This document shows, piece after piece, positions 55,554 through 64,000 of a stretch of DNA of 64,000 bases. The DNA is from Salinisphaera sp. Q1T1-3. GTDB lineage: Bacteria > Pseudomonadota > Gammaproteobacteria > Nevskiales > Salinisphaeraceae. Numbering within the stretch: the first letter of the stretch is position 1; each line of letters opens with the position of its first letter. The notes beneath the pieces were generated by a model. It worked only from the letters and a program-made list of their open reading frames with translations. It made no database searches and was not told the origin of the DNA. Location of the stretch: NCBI RefSeq assembly GCF_003602005.1, contig NZ_QZWD01000005.1:159471-223470 (forward strand). The letters run 5' to 3'. Both the position numbers and the translations under genes were made by a program.

Positions 55554-56525
55554 ATGGGATTGCTCATCAACGGCGTCTGGCACGACCGGGGCTACGACAC
55601 GAAAGAGGGCGAATTCGTTCGTGAGTCGCCCGGCTTTCGTAACTGGGTCGCCGAAGGCGCGGACCAGCCGTTCCAGCCGGCTGCCGGGCGATATCATCTG
55701 TATGTCTCTCTGGCCTGCCCCTGGGCGCACCGTACGCTTATCCTGCGTCGCTTGAAGGGCCTCGAGGATGTCATCGGGCTGTCGATCGTCGACCCATACA
55801 TGGGCGAGAACGGCTGGTGGTTCTCAAAAGCGCGCGGCACGATACCGGATACGCTCTATGGCCTGAATTATCTCTACGAGCTGTACCAGAAGGCCGCACC
55901 GGGCTACACCGGCCGGGTGACCACGCCGACGCTCTGGGACACCGCGCACGAGACGATCGTCTCGAACGAGTCGGCCGACATCGTGCGGATGTTCAACAGC
56001 GCCTTCGATGCGTTCGCCGGCCATCCCGAGCGGGATTACTATCCGGCCGCGCTGGCCGAGTCGATCGATGACGTCAACGCTCGGGTCTACGACGACGTGA
56101 ACAACGGCGTCTACAAGGCCGGCTTCGCCACGACCCAGTCGGCCTACGAGAAAGCGTTCATGCAGCTATTCGAAACGCTCGACTGGCTCGATGACAGACT
56201 GGCCGGACAGCGCTACGTGACCGGTGCACGTCTGACCGAAGCCGACTGGCGGCTGTTCGTGACCCTGGTGCGCTTCGACGCCGTCTACCACGGTCATTTC
56301 AAGTGCAACCGACGCCGGATCGTCGATTATCCGCATCTGTCGGGGTATCTGCGCGAGCTCTATCAGGTGCCCGGCGTGGCCGAGACCGTCGATATCGCGC
56401 ATATCAAGCAGCATTACTATCGCAGCCATCAAAGCGTGAACCCGACCGGTGTCGTGCCGCTGGGACCGGTGTTGGATTTCGAAGCCGAGCCGGGCCGCTC
56501 GCATCTGCGGTGTGCGGATGATTGA
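55554..56525 (+). CDS. yqjG: Glutathionyl-hydroquinone reductase (omega-like glutathione transferase)
   Basis: This enzyme removes glutathione from glutathionyl-hydroquinones. The 323-residue protein has the thioredoxin-like N-domain active site SLACPWAHRTLILR (Cys), then VSNESADIVRMFN and a helical C-terminal domain with RYVTGARLTEADWRLFVTLVRFDAVYHGHFKCNRRRI. All are close to YqjG/PcpF. It follows sppA with a one-base gap and may share its promoter, although there is no known functional link. Confidence 0.93.
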   Translation: MGLLINGVWHDRGYDTKEGEFVRESPGFRNWVAEGADQPFQPAAGRYHLYVSLACPWAHRTLILRRLKGLEDVIGLSIVDPYMGENGWWFSKARGTIPDTLYGLNYLYELYQKAAPGYTGRVTTPTLWDTAHETIVSNESADIVRMFNSAFDAFAGHPERDYYPAALAESIDDVNARVYDDVNNGVYKAGFATTQSAYEKAFMQLFETLDWLDDRLAGQRYVTGARLTEADWRLFVTLVRFDAVYHGHFKCNRRRIVDYPHLSGYLRELYQVPGVAETVDIAHIKQHYYRSHQSVNPTGVVPLGPVLDFEAEPGRSHLRCADD

Positions 56526-56542
56526 GCCGCCCGACGGCGATC

Positions 56543-57337
56543 TCATGCGCGGCGTCGCCGAGCCTGATCGAGCATGCGCTGGAGGGCGAGCGGGCGGTTG
56601 GTGAACAACCAGGGAATGTCGCGGCCGATCTCGCGCATGAGCAGGCCGCGGCGACGAATGAAGCCGCTGCCGATGAAAGCCGATTCGGCCGTCAGCCGGG
56701 CGATATCGCGACGGCCGATGAACACGAACGGCCCGGCGATGCCACCGCAGTCGTGTGTGAGCGTCCAGTCGCGCATCCGGGCCCAGTTCGTCTTGGCCAC
56801 CGGGATGCGTGCGGCCTCCGGCTCGTCGCCGCAGGCCGCGAACAACGCCGGCTCGAGTGACAGGAAATAGAAATCCCGCGCCGGTGTCAGATCGCTCAAG
56901 GCCGTATGCAGGCGCGTCTCGCCGCGTGCGCTGCCGCGTTCCTTGAGCTCGATCATCAGGGTCGCCCGTCGGGCATAGCGGGCGAGCATCTCATCAAGAT
57001 GCGGGACCGCCGGCACGCGGGCTCGCAGGGTCGCCCAGTCCATGTCGGCGATGGCGCGGTCGAGCCCGAAGACACGCTTGAGGGTGGCGTCATGGCTGAT
57101 CACGGGCTCCGCATCGCGCGTGTAGCGCACATCGAACTCGAGCGCGCCGACGCCGGCGGCGATCACCGGGTCAAAGGCAGCGAAGGTGTTTTCCTTGACC
57201 GCAACGCCGTCTCGCTCGCCGCGATGGGCGACGATCACGGCACGTTCGAGCTGGGCGCGCGTCGGCGCCCGGCGCGGCCAGGCGGCCAGCACGGTCTCGC
57301 AGGCCGATGTCAGCAGATCCTCGAGCCAGGGTTTCAC
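56543..57337 (-). CDS. Glycerophosphodiester phosphodiesterase
   Basis: A GDPD-family phosphodiesterase that cleaves glycerophosphodiesters to glycerol-3-phosphate and an alcohol. Motifs are VIVAHRGERDGVAVKENTFAAF (catalytic His), ALEFDVRYTRDAEPVISHD (metal Glu/Asp and second His) and a final PWLFTNRPLALQRML. No signal peptide is visible, suggesting a cytoplasmic form. The start is GTG at 57337, the 264-residue protein being standard. It converges with yqjG and is divergent from the cystathionine beta-lyase-type gene. Confidence 0.92.
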   Translation of the reverse strand: MKPWLEDLLTSACETVLAAWPRRAPTRAQLERAVIVAHRGERDGVAVKENTFAAFDPVIAAGVGALEFDVRYTRDAEPVISHDATLKRVFGLDRAIADMDWATLRARVPAVPHLDEMLARYARRATLMIELKERGSARGETRLHTALSDLTPARDFYFLSLEPALFAACGDEPEAARIPVAKTNWARMRDWTLTHDCGGIAGPFVFIGRRDIARLTAESAFIGSGFIRRRGLLMREIGRDIPWLFTNRPLALQRMLDQARRRRA

Positions 57338-57438
57338 GGCGCTCGGGCGGGCGGATGATGGGCACAGTATAGCCGGGTGTCGTGACGCGACCGTGGATGT
57401 CGTATGCTGGCGAGCGTCCTGTTACCGTCAGCCCTCCG

Positions 57439-58608
57439 ATGAAGCGCGCCACTCGACTCGCTCATGCCGGCCGCCAGCCGTCCGCTCATTACGGCATGGT
57501 CAATACGCCGGTCTATCATGCCTCCACCGTCTTGTTCGATTCGCTGGCGGCATTCGATGCCGCCAGCGTCGATCCGTTTTCCGGCGTGCACTATGGGCGG
57601 CTTGGCACGCCGACCCATTTCGCTTTCGAGGCAGCGATCGCGGAACTGGAAGGCGCGCATGGGACCGTGAGCACCTGCTCGGGCCTGGCCGCGATCGCGA
57701 TCGCGATACTGGCGGTGACGCAGGCCGGTGCTCATGTGCTCGTGGCCGACAATGTCTACGGGCCGACGCGCAAGCTGTGCGACGGCCTGCTGGCGCGACA
57801 CGGTGTGCGCTGCGAATACTTCGATCCGTTGAGCACGCCCGCGGCACTGGCCGAGCGTTTCACCGAGCAGACCTGCGCGCTCTTTGTCGAAGCGCCGGGT
57901 TCGCTGACCTTCGAGATCGCGGATGTGCCGGCGCTCGCCGAATGCGCGCATCAGCACGGCGTGACGGTGATCGCCGACAACACCTGGGGTACGCCGGTCT
58001 ACTTCGATGCCCTGGGGCACGGGGTGGATTTATCGGTCCACGCGGCCACGAAATACATCGTCGGCCATTCCGATGCCATGCTCGGCACCGTCAGTGCCGT
58101 GGACGAGGCGCGTTATCGGGCCGTGCGCGAGACAGCGATCGCGCTCGGCTATTGTGCCGGGCCGGACGATGTCTATCTGGGCGCGCGTGGCCTGCGGACG
58201 CTGGGTCAGCGCCTGCCGGTGCACGAGGCCAACGGTCTGGCCCTGGCCAACTGGCTGGCCGAGCAGCCCGGTGTGGCTCGCGTCTTCCATCCGGCCCGCG
58301 CCGACCATCCGCAACACGATCGCTGGCTGCGTGACTTTTCGGGCGCCTGTGGGCTGTTCGCGATCGAGCTTGCGCCGATCTCCCGCGAATGTCTCGCTGC
58401 GCTGATCGACGGGCTGTCGTTCTACGGTCTCGGCGCCTCATGGGGCGGCTATGAAAGCCTCGTGCTGCCGGTGGATCCGACCCACAGCCGCAGTGCGGTG
58501 GCCTGGCAGGCCGACGGGCCGCTGCTGCGGATTCATGCCGGTCTCGAGGATATCGACGATCTCATCGACGACATGGCCGCCGGACTGGCTCGGGCCGGGC
58601 TGGCCTGA
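57439..58608 (+). CDS. metC: Cystathionine beta-lyase-type PLP enzyme
   Basis: A PLP-dependent Cys/Met-metabolism enzyme. The 389-residue protein starts MKRATRLAHAGRQPSAHYG, has the FSGVHYGRLGTPT substrate/PLP-phosphate loop, and the Schiff-base lysine in SVHAATKYIVGHSDAMLGTVSA. FYGLGASWGGYESLVLPVDP is the signature of cystathionine beta-lyase as opposed to gamma-lyase. Neighbours are ergothioneine genes egtB, egtC and egtD, so it may also act as the C-S lyase of that pathway in place of EgtE; this is an inference. ATG 57439 is preferred to a start 19 codons earlier. Confidence 0.9.
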   Translation: MKRATRLAHAGRQPSAHYGMVNTPVYHASTVLFDSLAAFDAASVDPFSGVHYGRLGTPTHFAFEAAIAELEGAHGTVSTCSGLAAIAIAILAVTQAGAHVLVADNVYGPTRKLCDGLLARHGVRCEYFDPLSTPAALAERFTEQTCALFVEAPGSLTFEIADVPALAECAHQHGVTVIADNTWGTPVYFDALGHGVDLSVHAATKYIVGHSDAMLGTVSAVDEARYRAVRETAIALGYCAGPDDVYLGARGLRTLGQRLPVHEANGLALANWLAEQPGVARVFHPARADHPQHDRWLRDFSGACGLFAIELAPISRECLAALIDGLSFYGLGASWGGYESLVLPVDPTHSRSAVAWQADGPLLRIHAGLEDIDDLIDDMAAGLARAGLA

Positions 58609-58707
58609 CCTGACCAAGTGACGCCGGTCCCTTGCCAGCCGATCTCCAGGCCGGCGTGACGGTCCGGGCGTGGCTGTGTCGTGATAGTGCCGCGCCCGAC
58701 CGTCTTG

Positions 58708-59856
58708 TCATGTCGACCAGGCCAGGCGCAGTCCGGCGAAGACATGTCGATGGGTTGGCGGATAGAAATTGCGGAAACCGGGCCGCCGGATATCGGCCTC
58801 GGTGGCGCGGCTCGCGCCGCGTGCGACGAAATGTTTGCCGTCGAACCAGGGCATCGAATACTCGTCGTAGGGAAAGGCCTGAAATCCGGGATAGGGCGCG
58901 AATGCGTTGTCGCACCATTCCCAGACCTGACCGACGTGTTCCAGCCGACCGCTGCGTGCCGCGGCTTCCCACTCGACTTCCGTGGGCAGTCGCGCTCCGG
59001 CCCATCGGGCATAGGCTCGCGCTTCGTGCCAGCCGATACCGTGGACCGGTGAGTCGGTGGTCTCGACCGGCGCGTCGTCGGCCCGGGCCAGATGCCAGCC
59101 GTGCCCGTCGCGTGTCGGCTGCCAGTGCTGGGGGTGGGTGATGGCGTGTCGTGTGCGCCAGGCCCAGCCGGCTGCATCCCACCATCGTGAGTCATGGTAG
59201 CCGTCGTCGTTGATGAAACCGAGCCATTGCCCGTTGTCTACCGGACGCCGTGCGATATCGAACGGCTCGAACGAGCGCTCGACCGTGGGCCGTTCATTGT
59301 CGTAGGCCACGATGTCGGTCGTGCCCATCACGACCGTGCCGGCCGGCAGCGTGATCCGATCGGCAACCGACGGCCGGGGTGAGATCACGTCGGTCAGCGC
59401 TGGCGGCGTCTCGCCGAGAGCCAGTTGGGCACGCGCCATGCGCATGGTTTCGATGTGCTGGGCATAGTGCTGACGGATAAACGCGCGCAGATAGCCGTCG
59501 GCCAGCAGATCGTGTGTCTGCTGCTGGGCACGTTGCCAGTAGGTATCGTTGACCGCGTCCAGCTCGCGTGTCCATGCGACCATTTCGGCCGGTCCGGGCA
59601 GCCGGGCGCTGCGCTCGCCCTTGGCACACAGCTCGGGAAAATACAGCGTGCGCCAGGGATCGGTGACCCGGGTATCGCCGAAAACCTGTTCGGCCAGCCA
59701 GTAATTCTCCACGAAAAAGACATGGCCGACATGCCAGAGCAGCGGGCTGAGTGCCGGGTGCGGTTGGCGACGCAGAGTCGTTTCATCGTAACCGTCGAGC
59801 ATCGCACGCGACAGATCGCGCAGCGTGGTGAGTCGATCGGGTGGGTTCGCGGTCAT
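58708..59856 (-). CDS. egtB: Ergothioneine biosynthesis protein EgtB (hercynine-cysteine sulfoxide synthase)
   Basis: EgtB is a non-haem iron enzyme joining hercynine to gamma-glutamylcysteine (or cysteine) with oxygen. The 382-residue protein has an N-terminal DinB-like domain: HVGHVFFVENYWL and RQHYAQHIETM supply the His-rich iron site (HxxxHxE). The C-terminal formylglycine-generating-enzyme-like domain has VDNGQWLGFINDDGYHDSRWW, VHGIGWHEARAYARWAGARLPTEVEWEAAAR and VWEWCDNAFAPYPGF. It is followed by egtC upstream on the same strand (60617-59880). Actinobacterial-type use of gamma-glutamylcysteine is likely because egtC is present. Confidence 0.93.
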   Translation of the reverse strand: MTANPPDRLTTLRDLSRAMLDGYDETTLRRQPHPALSPLLWHVGHVFFVENYWLAEQVFGDTRVTDPWRTLYFPELCAKGERSARLPGPAEMVAWTRELDAVNDTYWQRAQQQTHDLLADGYLRAFIRQHYAQHIETMRMARAQLALGETPPALTDVISPRPSVADRITLPAGTVVMGTTDIVAYDNERPTVERSFEPFDIARRPVDNGQWLGFINDDGYHDSRWWDAAGWAWRTRHAITHPQHWQPTRDGHGWHLARADDAPVETTDSPVHGIGWHEARAYARWAGARLPTEVEWEAAARSGRLEHVGQVWEWCDNAFAPYPGFQAFPYDEYSMPWFDGKHFVARGASRATEADIRRPGFRNFYPPTHRHVFAGLRLAWST

Positions 59857-59879
59857 CGCAACGTGAGAACGTCGATTCG

Positions 59880-60617
59880 TTATATCGATACGGTAACAGA
59901 GCGCTCCGTCTCGCTCGCACGCCAGCCGGGCGTGTCATCCAGGGCTTCCGAGGCAATCACGCAGGCGCCGTTCCAGTCCCGGTTCACGTAAAGCGATGGC
60001 GCCGGTGCGTTGACCGCGCTGCGCACGGCGGACAGGCGTCGCCCGTCGGTGACCATCATGTTCAAGAGCGCCTTGCGCTCGGGCGTTTCGCCGAGCCAGT
60101 CATGTACAAGATCCCGCGTGGCCTCGAGTTTTTCGGCCGGCGTGCCGGGCTGCGAGCGGAGTACCGCGAACAGGTACTCGGAATCGGTGTTGCCGTTGAT
60201 GCTCTCTTCGACGGCGGGAGCGATTGCGTCACGCATCCGGGCCCGAACGAGATGAGCGAATCCCTCGATGTAACCGTTGTGCAGGAACAACAGGCCGTCT
60301 CCGGCGAAGGGCTGCGTATTGACGTGATCGGTGCCCAGACCGGCGGTGGCACTGCGCACGTTGCCCATCCAGAGACCGCGCGTCAGGCTGCGGCCGAGGG
60401 CGTCGACGTTACCGTCGGCCCAGATGGGCAGCGTATGCCGGTATACGGCCGGACAGCCGTCGTCATCGAACCAGCCGACGCCCCAGCCATCGGCGTTGAC
60501 GGTGGCGCTGGCCATCTCGCGTGCGTCCCAGGATTGACGGGCCAGACTATGCGCCGGCGCGGTCAGGAAGTCCGCGAGGCGGCGAGGCGGGCCCAGATAG
60601 GCAGCGATACGACACAT
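59880..60617 (-). CDS. egtC: Ergothioneine biosynthesis amidohydrolase EgtC (class II glutamine amidotransferase fold)
   Basis: EgtC removes glutamate from gamma-glutamyl-hercynylcysteine sulfoxide. The Ntn-hydrolase N-terminus is MCRIAAYLGPPR, with the Cys2 nucleophile. NADGWGVGWF, HVRSATAG-like GNVRSATAGLGTDHVNTQPFAGDGLLFLHNGYIEGF, and NGNTDSEYLFAVL are typical. The length is 245 residues. Start ATG 60617 exposes Cys2; the upstream frame is not supported. It lies 23 bp before egtB on the minus strand and is divergent from egtD across 69 bp. Confidence 0.93.
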   Translation of the reverse strand: MCRIAAYLGPPRRLADFLTAPAHSLARQSWDAREMASATVNADGWGVGWFDDDGCPAVYRHTLPIWADGNVDALGRSLTRGLWMGNVRSATAGLGTDHVNTQPFAGDGLLFLHNGYIEGFAHLVRARMRDAIAPAVEESINGNTDSEYLFAVLRSQPGTPAEKLEATRDLVHDWLGETPERKALLNMMVTDGRRLSAVRSAVNAPAPSLYVNRDWNGACVIASEALDDTPGWRASETERSVTVSI

Positions 60618-60686
60618 GGTGCGGCGGTCGGCGGGTAATCGTTGCGACCATGATACCGTCGCTGTATCTCTCGTCATGAACACACC

Positions 60687-61682
60687 ATGTCTGAACCGGA
60701 CAACGACTCGCGACTGCGTCATCACGACGTCCGTCCCACGCGCGAGACGGCCTCGCTCGCCGAAGATGTGCGTCGCGGCCTTCTCGAGCCGCCCCGTGCG
60801 CTGCCGCCCAAGTATTTTTACGACGATGAAGGCTCTCAGCTGTTCGAGGCGATCTGCGATACGCCCGAGTACTATCCGACGCGAACCGAGGACGCGCTGC
60901 TGGCCGAATCCGCGCATGCCGTGATCGCGCGGGTGGCGCCGGATCACATCATCGAACTGGGCAGCGGCAGCTCACGCAAGACGCGACATCTGCTCGCGGC
61001 CTGTGATCGCCAGGGCATCAAGACGCGTTACTGGCCGTTCGAGGTCAGTACGCAGATCATGCTGGACTCGGCTCGCGACTTGCTGGCGACCTATCCGTGG
61101 CTGGAAGTCGAGGCCATGACCGGCGATTACACCGGCGGGCTGGCCAACTTACCGCTGGCTGCCGACGGCGGCCGGCGATTGTTCGTGTTTCTCGGTGGCA
61201 CGATCGGCAACTTCGAGCCGGCGGCCGGTGAGGCGCTGCTTGCGGAAATCCGCGCACTGATGAATCCGGGGGATGCGCTGCTGCTCGGCATGGACCGGGT
61301 CAAGGACCCGGACGTGCTCGAGGCCGCCTATGACGATGCGGCCGGGCATACGGCGCGTTTCAACCGTAACGTTCTGACAGTCCTGAACCGCGAGCTCGGG
61401 GGGGACTTCCCGATCGCAGCGTATCGGCATCAATCGGTGTTCAACGCCGAGGCATCGCGTATCGAGATGTGGCTCATCGCCACGGCGGCCCATCGCGTGT
61501 CTTTCAAGGCCCTGGACGCCGGATTCGAGATGACCGCGGGCGAGGGCATCCGGACCGAGATCAGCCGCAAGTTCAGCCCGGCATCGATACAGCAGTTGCT
61601 CGATCGGGCCGGGCTGTCAGCCCAGGATCATTTCGAAGCCGAGGGCGGTGCGTACTCCCTGGTGTTGGCGGCCGAGGCCTGA
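60687..61682 (+). CDS. egtD: L-histidine N(alpha)-methyltransferase EgtD
   Basis: EgtD trimethylates histidine to hercynine. The 331-residue SAM-dependent protein has ALPPKYFYDDEGSQLFEAICDTPEYYPTRTE, IIELGSGSSRKTRHLL, GTIGNFEP and MNPGDALLLGMDRVKD, the family's repeated signatures, and RIEMWLIATAAHRVSF near the end. It is divergent from egtC-egtB, and no egtA or egtE gene is in the window. It converges on argF. Confidence 0.95.
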   Translation: MSEPDNDSRLRHHDVRPTRETASLAEDVRRGLLEPPRALPPKYFYDDEGSQLFEAICDTPEYYPTRTEDALLAESAHAVIARVAPDHIIELGSGSSRKTRHLLAACDRQGIKTRYWPFEVSTQIMLDSARDLLATYPWLEVEAMTGDYTGGLANLPLAADGGRRLFVFLGGTIGNFEPAAGEALLAEIRALMNPGDALLLGMDRVKDPDVLEAAYDDAAGHTARFNRNVLTVLNRELGGDFPIAAYRHQSVFNAEASRIEMWLIATAAHRVSFKALDAGFEMTAGEGIRTEISRKFSPASIQQLLDRAGLSAQDHFEAEGGAYSLVLAAEA

Positions 61683-61702
61683 TAACAGGCAGCGCGATCC
61701 GC

Positions 61703-62605
61703 TCAGGCGCCGGCCTCGAGCAGGTGCAGCAGCAAGGCCATCTGTGCATGCAGACGGTTTTCGGCCTCGTCCCAGACCACGCTGGCCGGCCCGTCGATGA
61801 CTTCGGCACTGACTTCTTCGCCGCGATGGGCCGGCAGACAGTGCATGAACAGGGCATCGGGTGCCGCCCAGCTCATCAGGGCCTTGTTGACCTGAAAGTT
61901 GGCGAAGTCGGCCAGCCGTGCCTCGCGGCTCTGCTCGTCGCCCATGCTGGCCCAGACGTCGGTCACCACCAGGTCGGCGCCGTCGGCGGCCTGCTGTGCC
62001 TTGTCGTATATCGAAACCTGATCGCCGGCCGCGCGCACGAGGCTGTCATCTGGCGCGTAGCCTTCCGGTGCCGCGATCCGAAGATGGAACCCGAGCAGGC
62101 GCGCGGCATTGATATACGAATGGCACATGTTGTTGCCATCACCGATCCAGGCGACCGTGCGGCCGCGGATATCGCCGCGATGCTCGACGTAGGTCTGTAG
62201 ATCCGCGAGCAGCTGACAGGGGTGCAGACGATCGGTCAGCCCGTTGATGACCGGAACGCTGGCATAGGCTGCAAACTGTTCGAGCACGGCATGCGAATGA
62301 TTGCGCACCATGACGGCATCGCACATGCCGGACAGCACGCGAGCGGTGTCCTCGACCGGCTCGCCGCGGCCGATCTGTGTATCGCCGGGCGACAGGAAGA
62401 TCGCGTGGCCGCCGAGGCGCGTCATGCCCGCCTCGAAGGATACACGGGTCCGAGTCGAGGATTTCTCGAACATCATGGCCAGGGTTCGACCGAGCAGGGG
62501 GCGATCGGTCGGCGCCTCGCGCTTGCGAGCGATGGCGCTGGCGATCACCGAATCGATACCGGAAGCGCCCAGATCGTCCAGGCTGAGGAAGTGTCGCGCA
62601 CTCAT
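61703..62605 (-). CDS. argF: Ornithine carbamoyltransferase
   Basis: ArgF makes citrulline from ornithine and carbamoyl phosphate. The 300-residue protein has the carbamoyl phosphate motif [23 protein letters not shown], then [40 protein letters not shown] and [20 protein letters not shown] (HCLP). ATG 62605 gives the family N-terminus [11 protein letters not shown]. No operon partner is visible, and I could not place an ARG box in the 139-bp gap upstream. Confidence 0.96.
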   Translation of the reverse strand: MSARHFLSLDDLGASGIDSVIASAIARKREAPTDRPLLGRTLAMMFEKSSTRTRVSFEAGMTRLGGHAIFLSPGDTQIGRGEPVEDTARVLSGMCDAVMVRNHSHAVLEQFAAYASVPVINGLTDRLHPCQLLADLQTYVEHRGDIRGRTVAWIGDGNNMCHSYINAARLLGFHLRIAAPEGYAPDDSLVRAAGDQVSIYDKAQQAADGADLVVTDVWASMGDEQSREARLADFANFQVNKALMSWAAPDALFMHCLPAHRGEEVSAEVIDGPASVVWDEAENRLHAQMALLLHLLEAGA

Positions 62606-62739
62606 GATGGAATTGTAATGTCCTGCTTGCGATGACGCGGGCATGCGTCGAGCGGTGTCGACAGCGTCGTCGGATGGGCCCTTTGACTGACGGCGATACC
62701 GGCACGGGGCCGGTACGCAGCAAGCCCGACATCCTCCAA

Positions 62740-62771
62740 TAAAAAAGGCCCCGCCGCAATGCGACGGGGCC
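62740..62771 (-). terminator. Rho-independent terminator after the superoxide dismutase gene
   Basis: Read on the minus strand, AGGCCCCG (62771-62764) and CGGGGCCT (62752-62745) form an 8-bp stem followed by a T run (62745-62740). It lies 27 bp past the dismutase stop. Confidence 0.9.
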
Positions 62772-62797
62772 TCGTTCGCCTGACGGCGGGCCGGCGC

Positions 62798-63403
62798 TTA
62801 GCTGGCCGACTCGAACTTCTTGGCCACACCGTCCCAGTTGACGACGTGCCACCAGGCATCCACGTAGTCCGGCTTCTTGTTCTGATACTTCAGATAGAAG
62901 GCATGCTCCCAGACGTCCAGACCGAGGATCGGCTTGCCGGACTCGGCGACCACGTCCATGACCGGATTGTCCTGGTTCGGCGTAGACACGATCTTGAGCT
63001 GGCCTGCATCGACGACGAGCCAGACGAAGCCGGAGCCGAACAGACCCGTCGCGGCCGCCGTGAACTGTTCCTTGAAGTCATCGAACGAGCCGAAGGCCGA
63101 ATCGATGGCCTCGGCCAGCTTGCCGCTCGGCTTGCCACCGCCGTCGGGCGACATGCTTTCCCAGAAAATGATGTGGTTGTAGTAACCGCCACCCTGGTTG
63201 CGCACGCCGGCCCCGTGCTGGCCGGCGCTGGCCAGAATCGTCTCGAGATCCTGGTCTTCCAGCGGTGTGCCTTCGATGGCCTTGTTGAACTTCGTCAGAT
63301 AGGCGTTGTGATGCTTGGTGTGATGGATCTCCATCGTGCGCGCATCGATATGCGGTTCGAGCGCGTCATAATCGTAGGGCAGATCGGGCAGTTCGAATGC
63401 CAT
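62798..63403 (-). CDS. sodA: Superoxide dismutase, Mn-type
   Basis: This converts superoxide to hydrogen peroxide and oxygen in the cytoplasm. The 201-residue protein has [17 protein letters not shown] and [19 protein letters not shown], then [27 protein letters not shown] and [33 protein letters not shown]. The STxNQDxP and RNxGGG features resemble Mn enzymes more than Fe enzymes. ATG 63403 has AAGGAAG upstream; a start at 63442 is less likely. The gene has its own promoter and terminator. Confidence 0.93.
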   Translation of the reverse strand: MAFELPDLPYDYDALEPHIDARTMEIHHTKHHNAYLTKFNKAIEGTPLEDQDLETILASAGQHGAGVRNQGGGYYNHIIFWESMSPDGGGKPSGKLAEAIDSAFGSFDDFKEQFTAAATGLFGSGFVWLVVDAGQLKIVSTPNQDNPVMDVVAESGKPILGLDVWEHAFYLKYQNKKPDYVDAWWHVVNWDGVAKKFESAS

Positions 63404-63440
63404 GACATCTTCCTTGGTAAGGGATGAATCAACGCATTCC

Positions 63441-63468
63441 ATTTATATAGGTTCATGTCGGCTTTTCA
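63441..63468 (-). promoter_or_regulatory. Sigma-70 promoter of the superoxide dismutase gene
   Basis: On the minus strand TTGAAA (63468-63463) and TATAAA (63446-63441) are separated by 16 bp. The start codon lies 38 bp beyond the -10. Confidence 0.7.
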
Positions 63469-63583
63469 AACCCGTGGCTTCACGGACACCGGCGACGGCC
63501 GTGGAGCGCCGCATGGCCGGTTTTTGGGCGCAACCCGACGAGACGGCGGTATTTCTCCGCAATCCGACGTTGTCGTTCGCTAG

Positions 63584-63878
63584 GGCGTGTTGAGGTTTCG
63601 TGCGAGCGCCTTTTCGTCGAGAGACCGCCGTGTGTCCGGCAAGGCGCGAGTCGCCTTATCGTGGCGTGCCACGATCAAGGCTCGCAACACCGCCGGACGT
63701 GATTTGCGGCCCAACCCGAAGGGACAAGTGCCCCCAAAATCAAAAACACGACGGCAATCCAGCGTTGTAGCACGCTGGCGCAGAATGACACGCCATGCGT
63801 GCCATGCCTCGTCTTGTCGCCCATCGTCAATTTCAGGGCGCACTTGGCGCGGACTCGCACGAAACATCAACAGGCCCT
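63584..63878. mobile_element. Family A element, copy 5 (295 bp, complete)
   Basis: CTAG lies on both sides (63580-63583 and 63879-63882). The ends are imperfect inverted repeats of about 27 bp: GGCGTGTTGAGGTTTCGTGC on the left and, read from the other strand, GGCCTGTTGATGTTTCGTGC on the right. It is the inverted equivalent of copy 1, with the hairpin ATCGTGGC-GT-GCCACGAT at 63658-63675. It is the best-preserved copy in the window and the only one here with intact duplications on both sides. Confidence 0.9.
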
Positions 63879-63883
63879 AGGTG

Positions 63884-64000
63884 TGACCTCTCAGTAGATT
63901 GTTCATCCGAGCCGCGACCCTTGAAGCTGATGGGTGCTGAAATCCAGAAGCCAAAGGAGCCACCCGGATGAACACGCACAAGAATGCGCGACTCAGCGTT
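63884..64000 (+). mobile_element. IS481-like insertion sequence, left end only
   Basis: The left inverted repeat begins TGTGACCTCTCAGTAGATTG right after CCTAGG (63878-63883), a 6-bp NCTAGN target as known for IS481. The transposase gene begins within it (see next entry). The element continues beyond the window. It has inserted exactly at the CTAG that borders the family A copy. Confidence 0.8.
63968..64000 (+). CDS. IS481-family transposase, N-terminus only
   Basis: The frame starts MNTHKNARLSV, the usual beginning of IS481 transposases (helix-turn-helix then an rve integrase core, both outside the window). Eleven codons are visible, so completeness cannot be judged. AAGGAG lies ten bases upstream. 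Confidence 0.75.
   Translation, partial: MNTHKNARLSV

Overview
The window is one stretch of a high-GC gammaproteobacterial chromosome. The core blocks are classic for the class: amiC-mutL-miaA-hfq-hflX-hflK-hflC-DUF2065-hisZ-purA, rlmB-rpsF-rpsR-rplI-dnaB-alr, ypjD-type gene/ffh/rpsP-rimM-trmD-rplS, and trxB. Codon use, the MutL type and the purine and ergothioneine genes would suit Salinisphaera or a relative. That genus call is an inference, not a demonstrated assignment.

Layout. (1) 1-12390: cell-wall amidase, mismatch repair, tRNA modification, Hfq, the HflX/HflKC membrane-protease modulators, HisZ and PurA, mostly tightly packed on the plus strand. (2) 12470-32800: a purine-uptake and catabolism island. 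It holds guanine deaminase, an AzgA-type purine permease, a GntR/FCD regulator, xanthine dehydrogenase xdhABC, a secreted adenosine deaminase overlapping a secreted NUP-family protein, a TonB-dependent receptor, uricase, OHCU decarboxylase (uraD), an NCS2 permease, HIU hydrolase and an adenine/adenosine deaminase. Together they could carry purines from outside the outer membrane to allantoin; no allantoinase is present here. (3) 33471-41708: tRNA-Leu(CAG), RNase R, an OmpA-like lipoprotein, rlmB, the rpsF operon, dnaB and alr. (4) 41920-55552: an alpha/beta hydrolase, radA, a CorC/HlyC-type membrane protein, a YpjD-type protein, ffh, the rpsP-rimM-trmD-rplS block, a degenerate NlpC-type lipoprotein, trxB and sppA. 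(5) 55554-63403: a glutathionyl-hydroquinone-reductase-like protein, a GDPD, a cystathionine beta-lyase-like enzyme, the ergothioneine genes egtB, egtC and egtD, argF and a Mn-type superoxide dismutase.

Two kinds of structure stand out beyond the genes. First, a palindrome of the form TTGTNNACAA, perfect or near-perfect, lies in front of the guanine deaminase (two copies), the AzgA permease, the gntR/xdh divergent promoter, the receptor/uricase divergent region (two sites) and the uraD/permease divergent region. It is a plausible operator for the local GntR protein and would tie the island into one regulon. Second, the chromosome carries small non-autonomous elements with inverted ends. Family A (about 300 bp, ends GGCCTGTTGATGTTTCGT, target CTAR) has at least five full or partial copies; one separates rimM from trmD and another ends 36 bp before radA. 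Family B (273 bp, CTAA duplication) sits at the end of the guanine deaminase gene and supplies its stop codon. At the right edge an IS481-like element begins exactly at the CTAG that flanks a family A copy.

Limits: all calls come from reading sequence and recalling family motifs. No homology search was run, and start codons without a clear Shine-Dalgarno sequence are flagged.
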